A stretch of DNA of 64,000 nucleotides. It comes from Cryptomeria japonica (taxonomy: Eukaryota; Streptophyta; Pinopsida; Cupressales; Cupressaceae). The notes below the pieces were generated by a model, which saw only the letters and a program-made list of their open reading frames with translations, was not told the DNA's origin and did not search any database. A program made the position numbers and the translations under genes. The stretch's first letter is position 1. Each line of letters opens with the position of its first letter. This document shows positions 12,240-24,250 of the stretch, piece by piece. Location of the stretch: positions 376,541,392-376,605,391 of the forward strand of contig NC_081415.1 in assembly GCF_030272615.1 (NCBI RefSeq), in the 5' to 3' direction.

Positions 12240-12512
12240 AATTTGCCTCTAAATATGGTCAAATCAGCTCTTGGCTATTTGATTATACAAAAAAATGTCT
12301 TACAAATCATCTCATGGGATTTTATACAAAATTTGGCATTACAATATGTGTGATTCAGCTCATCGCCATTTTAATATACAAAATTTGGCATATACATATG
12401 TACAAATCAGCTCATTACCATTTAAATATACAAAATTATGCCCCTAAACATGTAAAAATCAGCTCATGGGCATTTATATATACAAAAACTGAATATAGAA
12501 CAATTCGTCGAT
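12240..12512. repeat. Tandem repeat, period 43-52 bp, five units
   Basis: Units keyed on aaatcagctcat start at about 12264, 12307, 12355, 12407 and 12459. Each continues with catttaaatatacaaaat and ends with a ggcat or gcccc block. The array lies immediately 3' of the DDE-like gene. Confidence 0.75.
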
Positions 12513-12557
12513 GATTTATACAAAATTCTCAAAATCATTCTACTCTGAACTGTAGAA

Positions 12558-15465
12558 TCAATCAAGTGAGCCTTTAGGATTGGCTCTAACCCGTATTGTG
12601 TCAAGTATTGCCTCATGGTCAAATTCACGAACTTTCCATAAAATCTTGTTATGAGGTCTACCATGATACTTCATCAAATGAATATTTGTTGCAACAACAA
12701 GGTTAGAGAAATGAAGAATATGTCTGTGTGTTTCAAATTCCTTGAACAACCAAACATCAGAATTATTGATAGGGTATCTCCTAAGCCATGTTCCTATCAC
12801 GACAACAGACCCTATTGGGTACTCAATACCCTCTCCGTCAATGATTGTGGTTGTCAATTTTCATTTTGGTTGAACACAACGACACAAATAGTAATATGTT
12901 CCTTCTTCATTGTTCTCTTCTGCAACGACTGCATACACATGACCTGCATTTTATAAAGTGTTAATGAATACCAAAAATAAAGTATGATGTACAACAAAAT
13001 GAACCAAAAAGAATACTTGCAAAAAAATTAACTCAAAAAATCACCTAAATCCACTAGGTCGGATACATGGTCAAAATCCACTGATGTCTCCATCTGGCTC
13101 AATTGTAGTGCTTTGGGAATTTGATATGAATCAATGGGAACCAACAATCTACAAGACCATTTGTCAACCCACTCTTATGACTCAAATTATTCCCACAAAC
13201 AATACATACATGAAGAGAAAAAACATACCATATGTCTCGTATAAATTACCAGTGAACTTGAATTGAACTCATAAATGAGTGCATGTCACTCAATCCTATA
13301 ACTGTACAACAATCTAGAAAACTTTCAATGTTAGATTCAGTGATCAACCAAAAATATCTATGAACCATTGACGTAAATGGATTACCTAGACCCATCATAG
13401 ACTTACACCATCACACAATTGTTTCTGCATCTATCAACTCAACACCACCTTCATACTTCAATTCTTCTCTAGCAAGGGCTCTTTTCACACATGCTCCTAC
13501 ACCATCGTGCTCTCCCTTACCATGTCTAGCCTCAGTGAAATTCCAAAAATGTTGTACACCGCTTGTCATATGCATCCTTGTCAACCAATAAAACATCTTT
13601 GCATTCTTGAATTGTTTGGTGCAATTATCTGACCATATTAAGTGTCAGTTGTATCATATGTTCCTTTCCCTTAAACTATCATAGAAAACTTTAAAGAATC
13701 CATGTACAAACTCTGATGAATGAGTACGCTCATCACTTATGTAGAAGTGATACTCTCTTACAACCTTTCTATTCTCCTTTGTACTACCATCTGCATGCAT
13801 GAAAGCTATGTGTACAAAAATAGAAACTTGTGTAGAGTGATAATACATAGATTGCACTTCATTTTGAGGTTGTAGTGTATAATTTTTAGTGAAATCAATG
13901 ATAGAGACAATGGTGCCAAGAGGAAATGTGTCCTTACATAACTTGAATTGCTCATCTAATCATCGAGCTCTATGTGTATGCATTATGTACTCATAAACTA
14001 GTTTCTCTTGAAACGTTTTCATAAATTCAGCTACACATATATCATTTTTCACTAGCTAACATCTCTTCAAATCTTTTCCATCTTTAACTCCATATGTGAC
14101 TGTCTTGTATTTTCTAAAAGAAACTAGTTTTGTAACAATTTCATGTGTGCTCTCCAAATGTACGAATCTTGGTAAATATTGCAAACCACCACATATAGCA
14201 CTAGAACCTTCCAAACAAGGCATCTTATAATAAATGCAACCATCATGTCTATTACATAGCACACTTGAAATAAATTCTCTTACCGACTTAGGAGGTGCTT
14301 GTATATTGCATTCCTGCAAAACATCATTAGTGTGCAAAGTAGAACAAATATGATGAAAAATATCATAGTGCATGAAAAATTCAATATGCATCCTACAACA
14401 ACACGTGGTGCGTACATGATTAATCTTAATATAAAAAGGTTTTTCCATTTCAAAGAATCTTTGAGAAATTCTTATTTGAGGAAACTTTTGAAGGAATATT
14501 TCATAAAATTTAGTTTGAGTCATATCCAAATAGTGTTTGGCATGTGGATCACGATTTGTAGACCCAATTCACCTTCTAACAACATCTCTTTGGTTGGGCA
14601 AAACTCTTGTGTTGTCATGCCAAAAAAAATTAATTAATGTTCTTAGTGCATCAACAACAACCTTGTCTTTGCATGGTAGTCTACTCAAGAATTCCCAAAG
14701 AGAATTATTGTTAGGTTCCTCTATTTTTTCCCGCCTCTTTAATATTGATCTACTAACGTTTACTGACTTACTTGTTTTGCTTATCAAATGATCTTCTTTT
14801 ATTTTCTTTCTCATTATGGTTGATGTAATGACACATCCAGTAGCATTAGAATCTTTAGTACGTGATTTTGAACCAATAGCTTGATATGCATCAAATAGAT
14901 TTCTCACAATAGTTCTTTCACTGTTACTTTCAAATGATCTTAGGCCTAGAATTTTCATTGTCTCTCTAAAATTCAAATTTTTAATCATTTGAACAATTAA
15001 TTGACATCTTGCGGTTTGATTTAAGTTTTCAAAATAGCTTTTTCATATTCTTTTAACCATTATCCTACAATTTCTTTCATTCATTTTATTGGGCATTGGC
15101 TTCAATATATTCTCATCAATGTCAATTAGATACTTTGGTTTCCTATGAATGATTCTAGGAGGTGTTAACATCAATGCATTATGTACATCAAATTCATCAA
15201 ATAGAGGTGGTGTATGTTCATCATTGAATTGATTAATCAATGCGTTATCTTCTTCAATTGCATTAGGTTCATACGGTAAATCAAATGTCTCATCTTCAAT
15301 TGCATTAGGTGCATTGTGTTCATTTGGCAAATCAAATTGAGATGTTGAGGATGACATACCTTCTTCTCCCATTTTTCTTATGTCACGTAATTTCTTCATA
15401 CATTGCCTTTGTCTTTCCTTTTTAGCCTCTCGTTGTTCCATCGTTCCTTGCTTGTTCTTTCCCAT
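12558..15465 (-). pseudogene. DDE-transposase-like protein (decayed, spliced)
   Basis: The inferred ATG is at 15465. Exons are 15465-13250, 13148-13045 and 12943-12558; donors gtaatt and gtgatt and acceptors ttgtag and atgcag are visible. Length would be about 900 residues. Order: a basic N-terminus, an acidic linker, a region at 14430-14310 with paired Cys (TTCCCRMH), then a catalytic core. Candidate catalytic motifs are IIDFTKNY (about 13905), WSDNCTKQFK (about 13625) and FTEARHGKGEHDG (about 13535). This D...SDN...QFK...HGKGxxDGxG...KR pattern matches a widespread but uncharacterised transposase-like family known to me from animal and plant genomes; I do not assign a superfamily name. In-frame stops fall near 15042, 14566, 14053, 13960, 13651, 13640 and 13420, so the copy is dead. 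Palindromic repeats lie upstream and the ten-exon gene is convergent. Confidence 0.7.
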
Positions 15466-15784
15466 GGTTGATATCGGTTGTCCTAAATAGAATCATATTA
15501 CATATATATGTAAACAAAAGTTTACAAAAAAGCAAATACCCATAAATATGCATCTTATCACTATTTTTTGGAATCAAACTATTAAACAATCACAATATTA
15601 TTGACAAAACTAATAAGAACAACAATTCAATCATTTGAAATCATGCAAAAACAAAAAATTCACTTACTTCTATGTATAAAACAATGATAGAAGTGCAGAC
15701 ACAGTTCCAGTGGGGCCTTTAATGACCTCAAAAACTTCTTTTGAGGTTGTTGAGGCTCTTAGGAAAATAAGACTATGTCTACAT

Positions 15785-15995
15785 ACCGCGTACACGCTAC
15801 ATTAATAATCGCGTGCACATTGTTAGTCCATATAATATTGGCAAGCCCAATGGTATTTTTTTCCCCATTATGTATTAATAAGTAGCACGTATGCACTCCT
15901 AAGCCTAAAAAATGTTATGGCAGGGTAGTGAATAATAGGCTCATTACCCCCTACGTGCTTACAAGGTAGCGCGTATGCGCTATTTGTAGTAGAAA
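15785..15995. repeat. Dispersed palindromic TAGCGCGTACGCGCTA-type motifs
   Basis: Five imperfect copies of a self-complementary core lie upstream of the DDE-like gene: ccgcgtacacgctac near 15786, tcgcgtgcacat near 15809, gtagcacgtatgca near 15882, ctacgtgctt near 15951, and ggtagcgcgtatgcgctat at about 15965. The same core forms a regular array at 17563-17735. Multiple short palindromes next to a transposase gene resemble subterminal transposase-binding repeats. Confidence 0.55.
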
Positions 15996-16013
15996 AAATG
16001 TGAATGAAAATGG

Positions 16014-16016
16014 ATG

Positions 16017-16058
<42 letters not shown>

Positions 16059-16214
16059 GGGAAAGGGGGGAGGGAGAGAGGAGAGAGAGGGGGGAGGGAG
16101 GAAGGGAGGGAAGGTAGAGAGAGGGAGAGAGGTAGATGGAGGGAGAGAGAGAGGGAGATAGGGAAGGAGGGAGAGGGAGAGAGAGGGAGAGAAAGAGAGG
16201 GGGAGGGAGGGAAG

Positions 16215-16283
<69 letters not shown>

Positions 16284-16376
16284 AGAGAGAGGGAAAGAGG
16301 TAGAGGGAGAAGAAGAGAGAGAGGAAAGGAGGGAGAGAGTGAGAGAAGGAGAGGTGGAGGGAGAGGCAGGGAGAGG

Positions 16377-16444
<68 letters not shown>

Positions 16445-16670
16445 AGAGAGGGAGAGAGGAAGAGAGAGAGAGAGAGAGGGAAGGAGGGAGAGGGAGAGAG
16501 GGAGAGAAAGAGAGGGGGAGGGAGGGAAGGTAGAGAGGGAGAGTGGTAGAGGGAGGGAGAGAGAGGGAGAGAGGGAGAGGGAGAGGAAGAGAGAAAGACA
16601 GAGGGAAGGAGGGAGAGAGGGAGAGAGAGGGAGAGAGGGAGAGGGAGAGGAAGAGAGAAAGACAGAGGGA

Positions 16671-16741
<71 letters not shown>

Positions 16742-16830
16742 AGGGGTATGGAGGAAGGGAGAGGGAGAGAGAGAGGGGGGAGAGTAGGGGGAGGGAGAGA
16801 GAAGGAGGGAGGAGGGGTCATATGGTGGGC
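16014..16830. repeat. GA/GGGA microsatellite-minisatellite tract, about 0.8 kb
   Basis: The plus strand is almost pure purine (gagaga with gggag and gggaagg interruptions), with a nearly pure pyrimidine complement. It has higher-order structure: a block around gggaggga-aggtagaga recurs about 324 bp apart (near 16160 and 16485), and an aagagagaaagacagaggg block is repeated about 76 bp apart (near 16585 and 16660). The long open frames on both strands are artefacts of the dinucleotide repeat. Confidence 0.95.
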
Positions 16831-17033
16831 TAATAAAATGATATATTATTTAAAGTTATGAATTAAACATCATACAATAGAACATTAGTAGTTTAGTTTT
16901 GATATAGCTAAGTTAGACCATTGTCAACATAAGAGAGACTCCAAGAGAACAAACAACGAGGCTTCACTAAAAAGCAAGTGTAAGAGATTCACCTAACCAT
17001 AAGAGTACTGCCTTTCTAAAACATATGATTCTA

Positions 17034-17363
17034 TTAAATTTTCAAGGTTATAGGATTGATCTCGATTGTGACTATAGGAATTACACACTTGATTTCTTTC
17101 ATGGGTATGTACCCTTCCAAGCCTTTTGACAAGTGATGATCATCATATACTACCACTTCCATGCTTACAACAAACTTTAATTTCTTTAGGTGATAGGCGT
17201 TGTGTAACAACATGGGAACTCTCGTATACCCACCACTATCATTCTCCAGGACATCATCTGTGTTACTCTCCCTCTTTCTCTTCCTACTGGTTGTTTCCTT
17301 CTCAAAAACATATTGTAGGTACTCTGACTCACCATTTTTCTTTGTTGACACTATTTTCCACAT
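17034..17363 (-). other. Open frame of uncertain status, 109 codons
   Basis: The frame reads as a basic, non-repetitive peptide with a KRKRES nuclear-signal-like run near residue 30 and a hydrophobic C-terminus. It has no domain I recognise. A second readable stretch in another frame lies just upstream (17480-17380) and could be a separate exon. It sits between the two palindrome clusters and may be part of the same DNA transposon, or chance. Confidence 0.2.
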
Positions 17364-17562
17364 TTGCTTTGCTCATTAAAAACACATTCGAGAAGAATAT
17401 TGTTGTAGGTTTCCTTGTTTGTCAGGGTAATGCACTCATGGTTCAATTTCAGACCCTTCTTCTTCCTATTCAATACACACACACAAATCCATCAGTCAAT
17501 TTTCTTAGGATAGCATACATGATAAACATAATTTAAACAGACTTAAACAAACTTATAGTAAA

Positions 17563-17735
17563 CATAGCTCGTACGTGCTGTTTATAGTAAAACATAGCGT
17601 GTACATGTTGTTTATAGTAAACATAACACGTACACATTGTTTATAGTAAACATAGCGTGTACATGTTGTTTATAATAAACATAGCACGTACGCGCTACTT
17701 ACAACATAAGTACCATGTACGCGCTTTTGGTTGCT
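17563..17735. repeat. Tandem 29-bp palindrome-containing repeat, about six units
   Basis: Units begin at 17563, 17593, 17622, 17651 and 17680, with a last partial unit near 17710, spaced 29-30 bp. Each is catagc[gc]cgtac[ag][ct]g[ct]tg followed by tttatagtaaa. The self-complementary centre is the motif found at 15785-15995. Confidence 0.85.
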
Positions 17736-17739
17736 TAGG

Positions 17740-18500
17740 CTTGGAAATAGGCCTGGATGACTTTGTCATCATCAGGTTTACACTTCATCAAGTGGGTATT
17801 TCTAAAATTGCCACCATATTTTCACCCATCTTCTGAGATTTCTAACCATATAAGTTTTTCAAAATTTAAACAACAATAACATATTATTATTGAATTTCTT
17901 TTACTAGTGTCTCCATAGTTATCACAAACATAGGTGCACCATGTTTTTAATAACTTTTGATATACTTATCCAAATTTAAAAAAAAATTTATATTATTGTA
18001 GTGCACTTGATTATTTACAATTTAAAAGAAAAAAAATTGTAGTTTCGATTTGTTTAGTGCAACTTATGCTTCGTGCACGAACAGGTACCTAATTTGTAGG
18101 ATGTGCTCGATTGGAAAAATCATAAAAAAAAACAATACTCAACAAAAAATTACAAAACAATACACATCTTCTAGTGCTCACTCTTAACTATCTTTCTATC
18201 AAAGGATTTGTCAAAATACTAAATCTAACTATGACTTTTTTGATGTGCACGTCAGACACTATGCTATGTTTTTCAGAAAAAATCAGGGTCTATTTTTTGT
18301 GTGTGAAGGATTTGGCTGCCTTAATCTTGTCCAATTTTGAAAAAGTTTAGTAGTTTGGAAACTAGATTCAGAGTACTACAATATTTGTTCTTTGATTATA
18401 TTCATATCTTGAGTGGATGACTTTCAAATTTTTCCTTCAAGTTCAGGTTCACTTGATTTCAGAAAAAAAGTGTGCACTTATACCCCCCTTTTTGACTACC
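17740..18500. other. No gene recognised
   Basis: A/T-rich sequence with stops in all frames. I see no domain, repeat array or terminal motif before the chromovirus remnant begins. Confidence 0.5.
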
Positions 18501-18547
18501 ATCTTTGTGCACTTACCCTATTGTGGCCAATGGGATGAAGAAAAACC

Positions 18548-19048
18548 TTGTTTCCCTTGGAGGAACCTTTGAAGAATGAAGTCTGTATGAATGCTAGAAT
18601 CTGTTTGGTAGATGGAAGAAAATTCTTGGATGGATTGACACATGAGAATGTGTTTTTTGCCTTAATTCCTAAGAAGACTGAGAATCCAGAGCATGAGGAG
18701 GAACAACCGGAAGAGATAAAATATTTTCTGACAAAATATGAAGACATCATTTCAGATAATGTGCCTAATGGATTTCCACCTGTGAGAAGAATTAGTCATT
18801 GCATGGACCTAGTTCTTGGAGCTAGTTTTCCTAGCAAAGCTGCACACTGGATGACATCGATAGAGAATGAGGAACTGAATAGACAAGTGTAGTAGTTGTT
18901 CAAGAAAGGTTTGATCAGGGGGAGTCTAATCCCTTGTGTAGTACCAACAGTATTAGCACCTAAGAAGAATGGAGAGTGGAAAATGTGTACTCGTTCCAGA
19001 GCAATAAACAAGATCATAGTGAAATACTAGTTTACTTTGCCTAGGATG
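18548..19048 (+). pseudogene. Chromovirus H, 5' part: start of reverse transcriptase
   Basis: The frame reads through the pre-RT segment (FLTKYEDIISDNVPNGFPP, SHCMDLVLGASFPSKAA) into the RT N-terminus (LIRGSLIPCVVPTVLAPKKNG, WKMC, RAINKI, LPRM). Two adjacent TAG codons at about 18890 replace the usual Gln-Glu before LFKKGLIRG, and a further TAG follows NKIIVKY. The reading stops exactly at 19048, where element B is inserted, and resumes at 39351 with GATGAC (Asp-Asp). Gag and protease are missing upstream, so H is 5'-truncated. Confidence 0.9.
19044..19048. other. Target-site duplication of element B (partner at 39351-39355)
   Basis: GGATG is found on both sides of the TG...CA-bounded insertion. 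The right LTR end reads AATA rather than AACA, a C-to-T change. The uninterrupted host codons CCT AGG ATG GAT GAC confirm the empty site. Confidence 0.92.
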
Positions 19049-19930
19049 TGTTGGATCTCAAATCAACTGATTGGATAGGTTCTAAGGAAATTCCAACTCC
19101 TATGATCAAACCCTCCAATTTGACTTGGCCAACTTATAAAGTGAACCTATTTGGTTACTAACTCCCTCACTTTAGGCTCTGCAAGACCTAGGCGGGTATA
19201 CATATTCACTAGTGGCTTTCGATGACTAATACTTTTTATAGAAGATTGAGTATCTTGATCTAAATTTTTCCCTATCTCAAAATGGCATATGTTCCTAGGA
19301 TAGGTGGCTTTTAGATGAGTTCAAGATTGTTGTTGTGAAAGCTATTCAATCTTTGTACTTGAAATTTATGTGTATGTATACTATTGCTAACTGGTTTTAT
19401 GTGTCCTACTCAACTAGTCTTATTGGTTTGATGTCAAGGTAATTAATATAGTAAAGATTGTGATTTGTAAATGACTAGTGTCTTCACTATTATTTGGGCT
19501 ACAGAGTCTTATATTCTTCTAGGACTTAATGTATGATTTATGAGACAATTCTCAAACTTACCCCTTTGGTAAATTTGTCAATTACTATTTATTAAAAGAG
19601 ATCTATCAAATGTTTATGTTATAGACAACCTGCATGAATTTAACCCTAACCTTAAGGGACCATTCAAGAAAGAGCTACAAGGAACAATGACAATTCACTA
19701 GTAGATCTTTTGATTCAGATTTATAGCATAAGAACATAAACTTCACTGCAAGAATACAAGTAACCTTATCTTCTTAGAGATAATATCACAAACAACTTCC
19801 TATAGAAAATGAAATAACTCACAGCACATATGCGAAGGAAAACAAATGATTGTATTAAAGGTCCAAAATAGTATAGTATTATGCCAGAGTCTATATTATA
19901 TTTCTTGATCCCCAATTCTTACAAAAATTG

Positions 19931-19946
19931 CTCATATATATATGAG
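19931..19946 (-). promoter_or_regulatory. TATA-like element of the LTR of B
   Basis: CTCATATATATATGAG, a palindromic TATA run, lies about 25 bases after the ORF stop in element orientation and about 890 bases before the LTR end. The corresponding 100-bp stretch is deleted in the right LTR. It is the best candidate for the U3/R promoter. Confidence 0.45.
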
Positions 19947-19969
19947 AGCAAAATCTATACTACAAAGAG

Positions 19970-22900
19970 TCATGTCTCTTCCACACTAATACTAGATTGT
20001 ATTTGTTTAACAAAGTGAAAGATAAACAAATTAAGCATTCCAAGGTGATCTATGTAATTATCACTCATGTAACATCTGGTGGCAATGCTCTGTGTCTTCA
20101 ACTTTGTTTCTAGTGAAAAGAAATCGAACACTGCCCAATTTATGCATGGCGCCATGTCTTCATCTCGGTTTATTTCAGCAATAACTTTCCCATAACATAG
20201 GGAAACTCATTTTTCCATTGTTCTAATGATATCATCTCTCCTTCCATGCAAATTGTTGGTACTTTTGCAATGCCATCTTCATCCAATGCTCGGAGATCTT
20301 TATTAAGTGTATATGTATATCTGTCATGCTCTTTCTAATATAGATCTCCTTTATCTTTCTCTTTTGGTGACATGGCCTCATGATTGTTCATTACATCCTG
20401 CAACCTTTTCTTCAACCTTTCATGCTTCTCCAAGGCTTTTATAGTCCCTGTATAGGCCTTCCAATTCTGGTTTGTGTATACCATCATAGCTTTAAACCTA
20501 TGTTCAACAATCTCATTAGCAAGTTTTATAATTCTCACATTAGCATTATCTACTTGTTTAGCAAGCTTTCCACTTTTTGTTCTCCAATAAATGGCATCTG
20601 TTAAAGTGTCTATAACCTTTTAGTCATTCTGGAGCATCGTATCCAATTCATCATTCTCAATAATAGGAGCGTGTTGTAGCAATTGTTCTTGTAACTTCTA
20701 GATTTCTTCAGTGGCCTTCTCTTACAAACCCTTGTAAGTGTTATTTTCTCTGACCAAGAACTCTGTTTGATCTTGGTTCATCTTTGCTACATCCAAGTTC
20801 AATCTAGTTGTGATCTTAGGACCAGTCTTTCCAGTTTGCTAGATCATCAAATGGCCAAAATATTGATCTGCGTCAACAAGTATAGGTCTCTTTTCCTTTA
20901 GATACAAGGCCCACAACATGAGAGCTTTTTTATCTGGGTCATACCCCGAACCCATAAAGATTTTGTCAACTTCATCAGGCATGATTTTCCTAGTTGGATC
21001 TTGTTTTCTAAGAAACCTATCAAATAATAATGCGGATCTCATGTCCCATCCAGAATAAATCAACACATCGACATCCTTGAGGAATTGTCTCCCCTTTTCA
21101 GGTGTCATCTCCCTCATGGCCAGATCTACCTCTTCTTGCAATTTATGTATCTTTTCTTCTTTTGTTTATCCCTTCATAACATCCTTGATTTGCATTCCTT
21201 TATGTTGGAACAAAGATTTATTGAATTCCTTAGAAGAAATAAAATCATTATCAACAATAAAATCCTTATATTCTAATAGTCTTATATCTCCAATCTCATG
21301 GACATTGTATTGTCCTATTATCGAATTCAATTGCACATCACTTTCAAAAACATGAAGGTAATCTTCCCTGGGTGAATCAATTGGAATAAAATCAAAGGTG
21401 GATTGGGGAGCCATTTGAATCAAGGGCTCTGTATCCCTAATGTATTGTGTTCTGTCTTTGAAAACATATGCAGGGACACCTTCTAAAATTTCAAGTTCAT
21501 GCTCCATGAGGTTGTTTTCTTTAGCCAAGGGGTCATCTATCATCTGTAGGACATCATCATTAATTTTTCCTCTGTTTAGTTTCCATGCATAGGCCTTTGA
21601 GACCTTATCATGCTATGTCATCTTAGCAATGGTTGTCTCTCTATCCAAATTTCTTATAAAGTCATCTGGCATGAATGGCTCATGATCACCTGCTCTCAAC
21701 TTCTATGATGCCTTTGCTTCTCTTTGTTAACCCGCAGGGTCAAAGTTTGGTCTAGGGTCACCTTCCACCATTTTATAATAGTTTAATTTGTTCTACAACA
21801 ATCCATAACTCTTAGAGCTCTTAACAATAAAATCTTAGAACACCAGCAATCCAGGCACAATAGACTATTTTCCATGATCTGTTAAGTGTTGGGAACTTGT
21901 TGTTGACGATTGTCTGACAATCTCGAGGCATGCTACTCTATTAGGCACTATGATAGGTAATAGATAGGGTTTTCCTTCAAACCCATATAATCTTATTTGA
22001 GTGTAATATAGAAAGCAATACCAATCTCCCCAATTGTTCTCAACTGAGGTGTCTTCACCATACTCCTTTGGTCTCAAAAATATTTGACTTTCAGAAGACA
22101 AGGCATGGTCGCATGGATATCCCAACAATCTGTACAATGTCTTAACAAAAAACTCCTCAAAATTCTAGTACTGGTTATTACTTTATCTCTGGTCCCATGA
22201 AGATATCCACAGTTGCACAGGTTTTCTCATCCCAGCCTTATCATATTACCTGATGCATAACTCATCTGGCCACAACCCTTTGTCTTGTCCAACATACAAC
22301 AACATATACATTAGAATAGAATAATACTTGAAATGTACATTAATCACATCTTCTTTCAGTTTCTCTAAACCGTGATTAATGACTTCAACAAGAAAAGAAG
22401 CAAAATCAAATGACCTGGGATCCTTAGACTGCAAGCCTACACAAATAACCATGGGCGCTATATCAATCAAAGGATGAGCCTCTATTCTCAGAACTTGAGA
22501 AACACAATAGTATGTATATCTGAAGTAAGGATGGAAAGAATTAACATCATAAGGAACTTTGTCTTCTTTTCCCAATGGCACTATCAACCCTACAACTTTA
22601 GGTTTATGGATGGGAAGTCTCCATCTCTTATAGATGTCTTCTATGTTGAAATATTATTGTGCCAACTTCTTGGTATCAATCCGTTCCTCGAATCCCCAAT
22701 CCAAATCAAACACAGTGTCGATAATTGCTTTAGTAATTGATAATATTGGTTTCCCCACATAATCATATATGGTCCTGGTTTTGGGATCATAATTATTGGC
22801 TAGGGATTTCATGAGTTCAACATTCACAAAGACATTAGCCACTTCCAGTTTCCCCAAATTTAATCTCCACAAATTATTCACAGGCTCAGGTGCATTCCTT

Positions 22901-23154
22901 CATATATATCCAAAAATAAATAGTTCATAACCTCTTATTTTTGTCCATATATCTCCTAGGTCCTCAAACCTATTCTCTGAACCTTCCACATCTATTTTAA
23001 TTTTCTTAGACCTAATGCTTGGCAAAGAACATTGGTCAATTAGGTCTTGGGCCAGTGAGTGCCCCTCCTTTTTCTGCCTCTTACGTTTATCCTCCACGGG
23101 CTAGGTCTCTTTAGCTTTCCTAACCCTACTCTTTTTAGAAGATGATGCCTCCAT
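19970..23154 (-). pseudogene. ORF of about 1,060 codons wholly inside the LTR of B (plant retroelement ORF-like)
   Basis: From ATG 23154 (MEASSSKKSRVRK, a basic start) one frame runs to about 20200, then a one-base loss in a GGGAAAA run shifts it to the final frame ending TAG at 19970. About ten to fifteen in-frame stops, mostly TAG/TGA, interrupt it. Readable parts: a basic N-terminus with KIKID; an ITKAIIDTVFDLDW segment; FLVEVINHGLEKL; the strongest landmark NNWGDWYCF...TQIRLYGFEGKPYLLP at about 22045-21940; a long acidic helical middle; RKIMPDEVDKIFMGS; and a charged coiled-coil-like C-terminal third. The 43.8-47.5 kb ORF is homologous. It recalls plant mobile-domain / ATHILA-ORF1-type proteins, but I recognise no enzyme. 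The right LTR carries the same ORF. Confidence 0.75.
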
Positions 23155-23319
23155 TATCACTACAGAGCTTTGAGTATGAGAAACTTACTTGAATTCTAGG
23201 TAGACCTCCTTTGAATTTGATTTTGAATCATCTGGCTTTCTGAGGCTCACTGTGAATTCTTCAAGCGTTGCCCAAAAGTGTTTCCTTTCTTGTCAATTTA
23301 TCGAGCATTCATGGTGATC

Positions 23320-24250
23320 TTATCAGTTAACATTATTGGTTGCACAATGGTCACAGAGGCATTCATTTGAATTTATGATGAGGTGACTTCATTAAGATTT
23401 GTATTGATCTTTGCGGCAGAAATTAATCATTATCTAGCAGTGCTTCATATTTTCTATCGATGCTCATTAATTTTATAGTTGCACTGTTGTTTCGATGGAA
23501 TCATACACTTCGGTGGCATCACTTTATCTTCCTTTGAAATTTCATGTTTCATTGATGTTACCTTTGTTTTGATGAAACCATCATTATCGTTAATGAGCCT
23601 TGTGGTTTCATCGATCTCCTCATTTTCATCGAAAGCTTTACCTTACATGTTTGTGTCGATGTAATCCTCCATCGGTTCATTGGAACCCTGTTTTTGATAG
23701 GAATCCTTTTGTCGCTGTGTTTCACAACCATCTTATCAATCTTTAAGTTTATCGATAATGGTTCCTTAGTAACCACCTTTTGCATTGGCATCGATGAAAT
23801 TCCTTATGTCGGTGAAAGAATAATATCTTCCTTTGACCTTTTGTTTTTACCGATGGCCTCTTATCGATGAAAACCTCTTATGTTTTATCGACCTTTTGTC
23901 TATCGATGAAACTGTCACTGTCGGCCAATAACTTTAGTATCTCCTCGACACCCTTCTTTCTTGAAAAGTCCTATCAATGAAACCTTCCCCAGTTTCTTCG
24001 ATCTCATCATTTCGGTAGAACTATATTCTTCGATGAATTCTTTACATGTCCTACCGATACCATAGTTTCTTTGGTAGCCTTGCTTCATCAACGGAACCTC
24101 CTTTGGTTTCTTTGATATACCTTTTATCGATAAAAAATAATGCTTTCGATAAGTCCCTTTTGAAGTTCATCAAGGCCCAAGTCTATTTGATAAATCATCT
24201 TATCGATGAAACATCGAGAGGTTTCTTCGATACAACAGGTGTACTATTTC
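23320..24250. repeat. Dispersed ATCGATGAAA-like motif cluster in U3 of element B
   Basis: At least fifteen variants of [tc]atcgatgaaa[cat], ttcgat or accgat occur every 20-60 bases (near 23463, 23490, 23610, 23658, 23750, 23788, 23868, 23902, 23959, 24031, 24054, 24127 and 24193). They lie at the upstream edge of U3. The right LTR keeps only the last part because of a deletion. Confidence 0.6.

Noticed and set aside
15868-16833. Open frames of 242-317 codons on both strands (poly Glu/Arg-Gly and poly Ser/Leu-Pro)
   Set aside because: They are produced by the GA dinucleotide repeat, which has no stops in several frames; low complexity and no start context.
23558-23791. Frame within the ATCGATGAAA motif region of the LTR of B
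   Set aside because: It follows the repeat motif and lies upstream of the better-supported ORF start at 23154.
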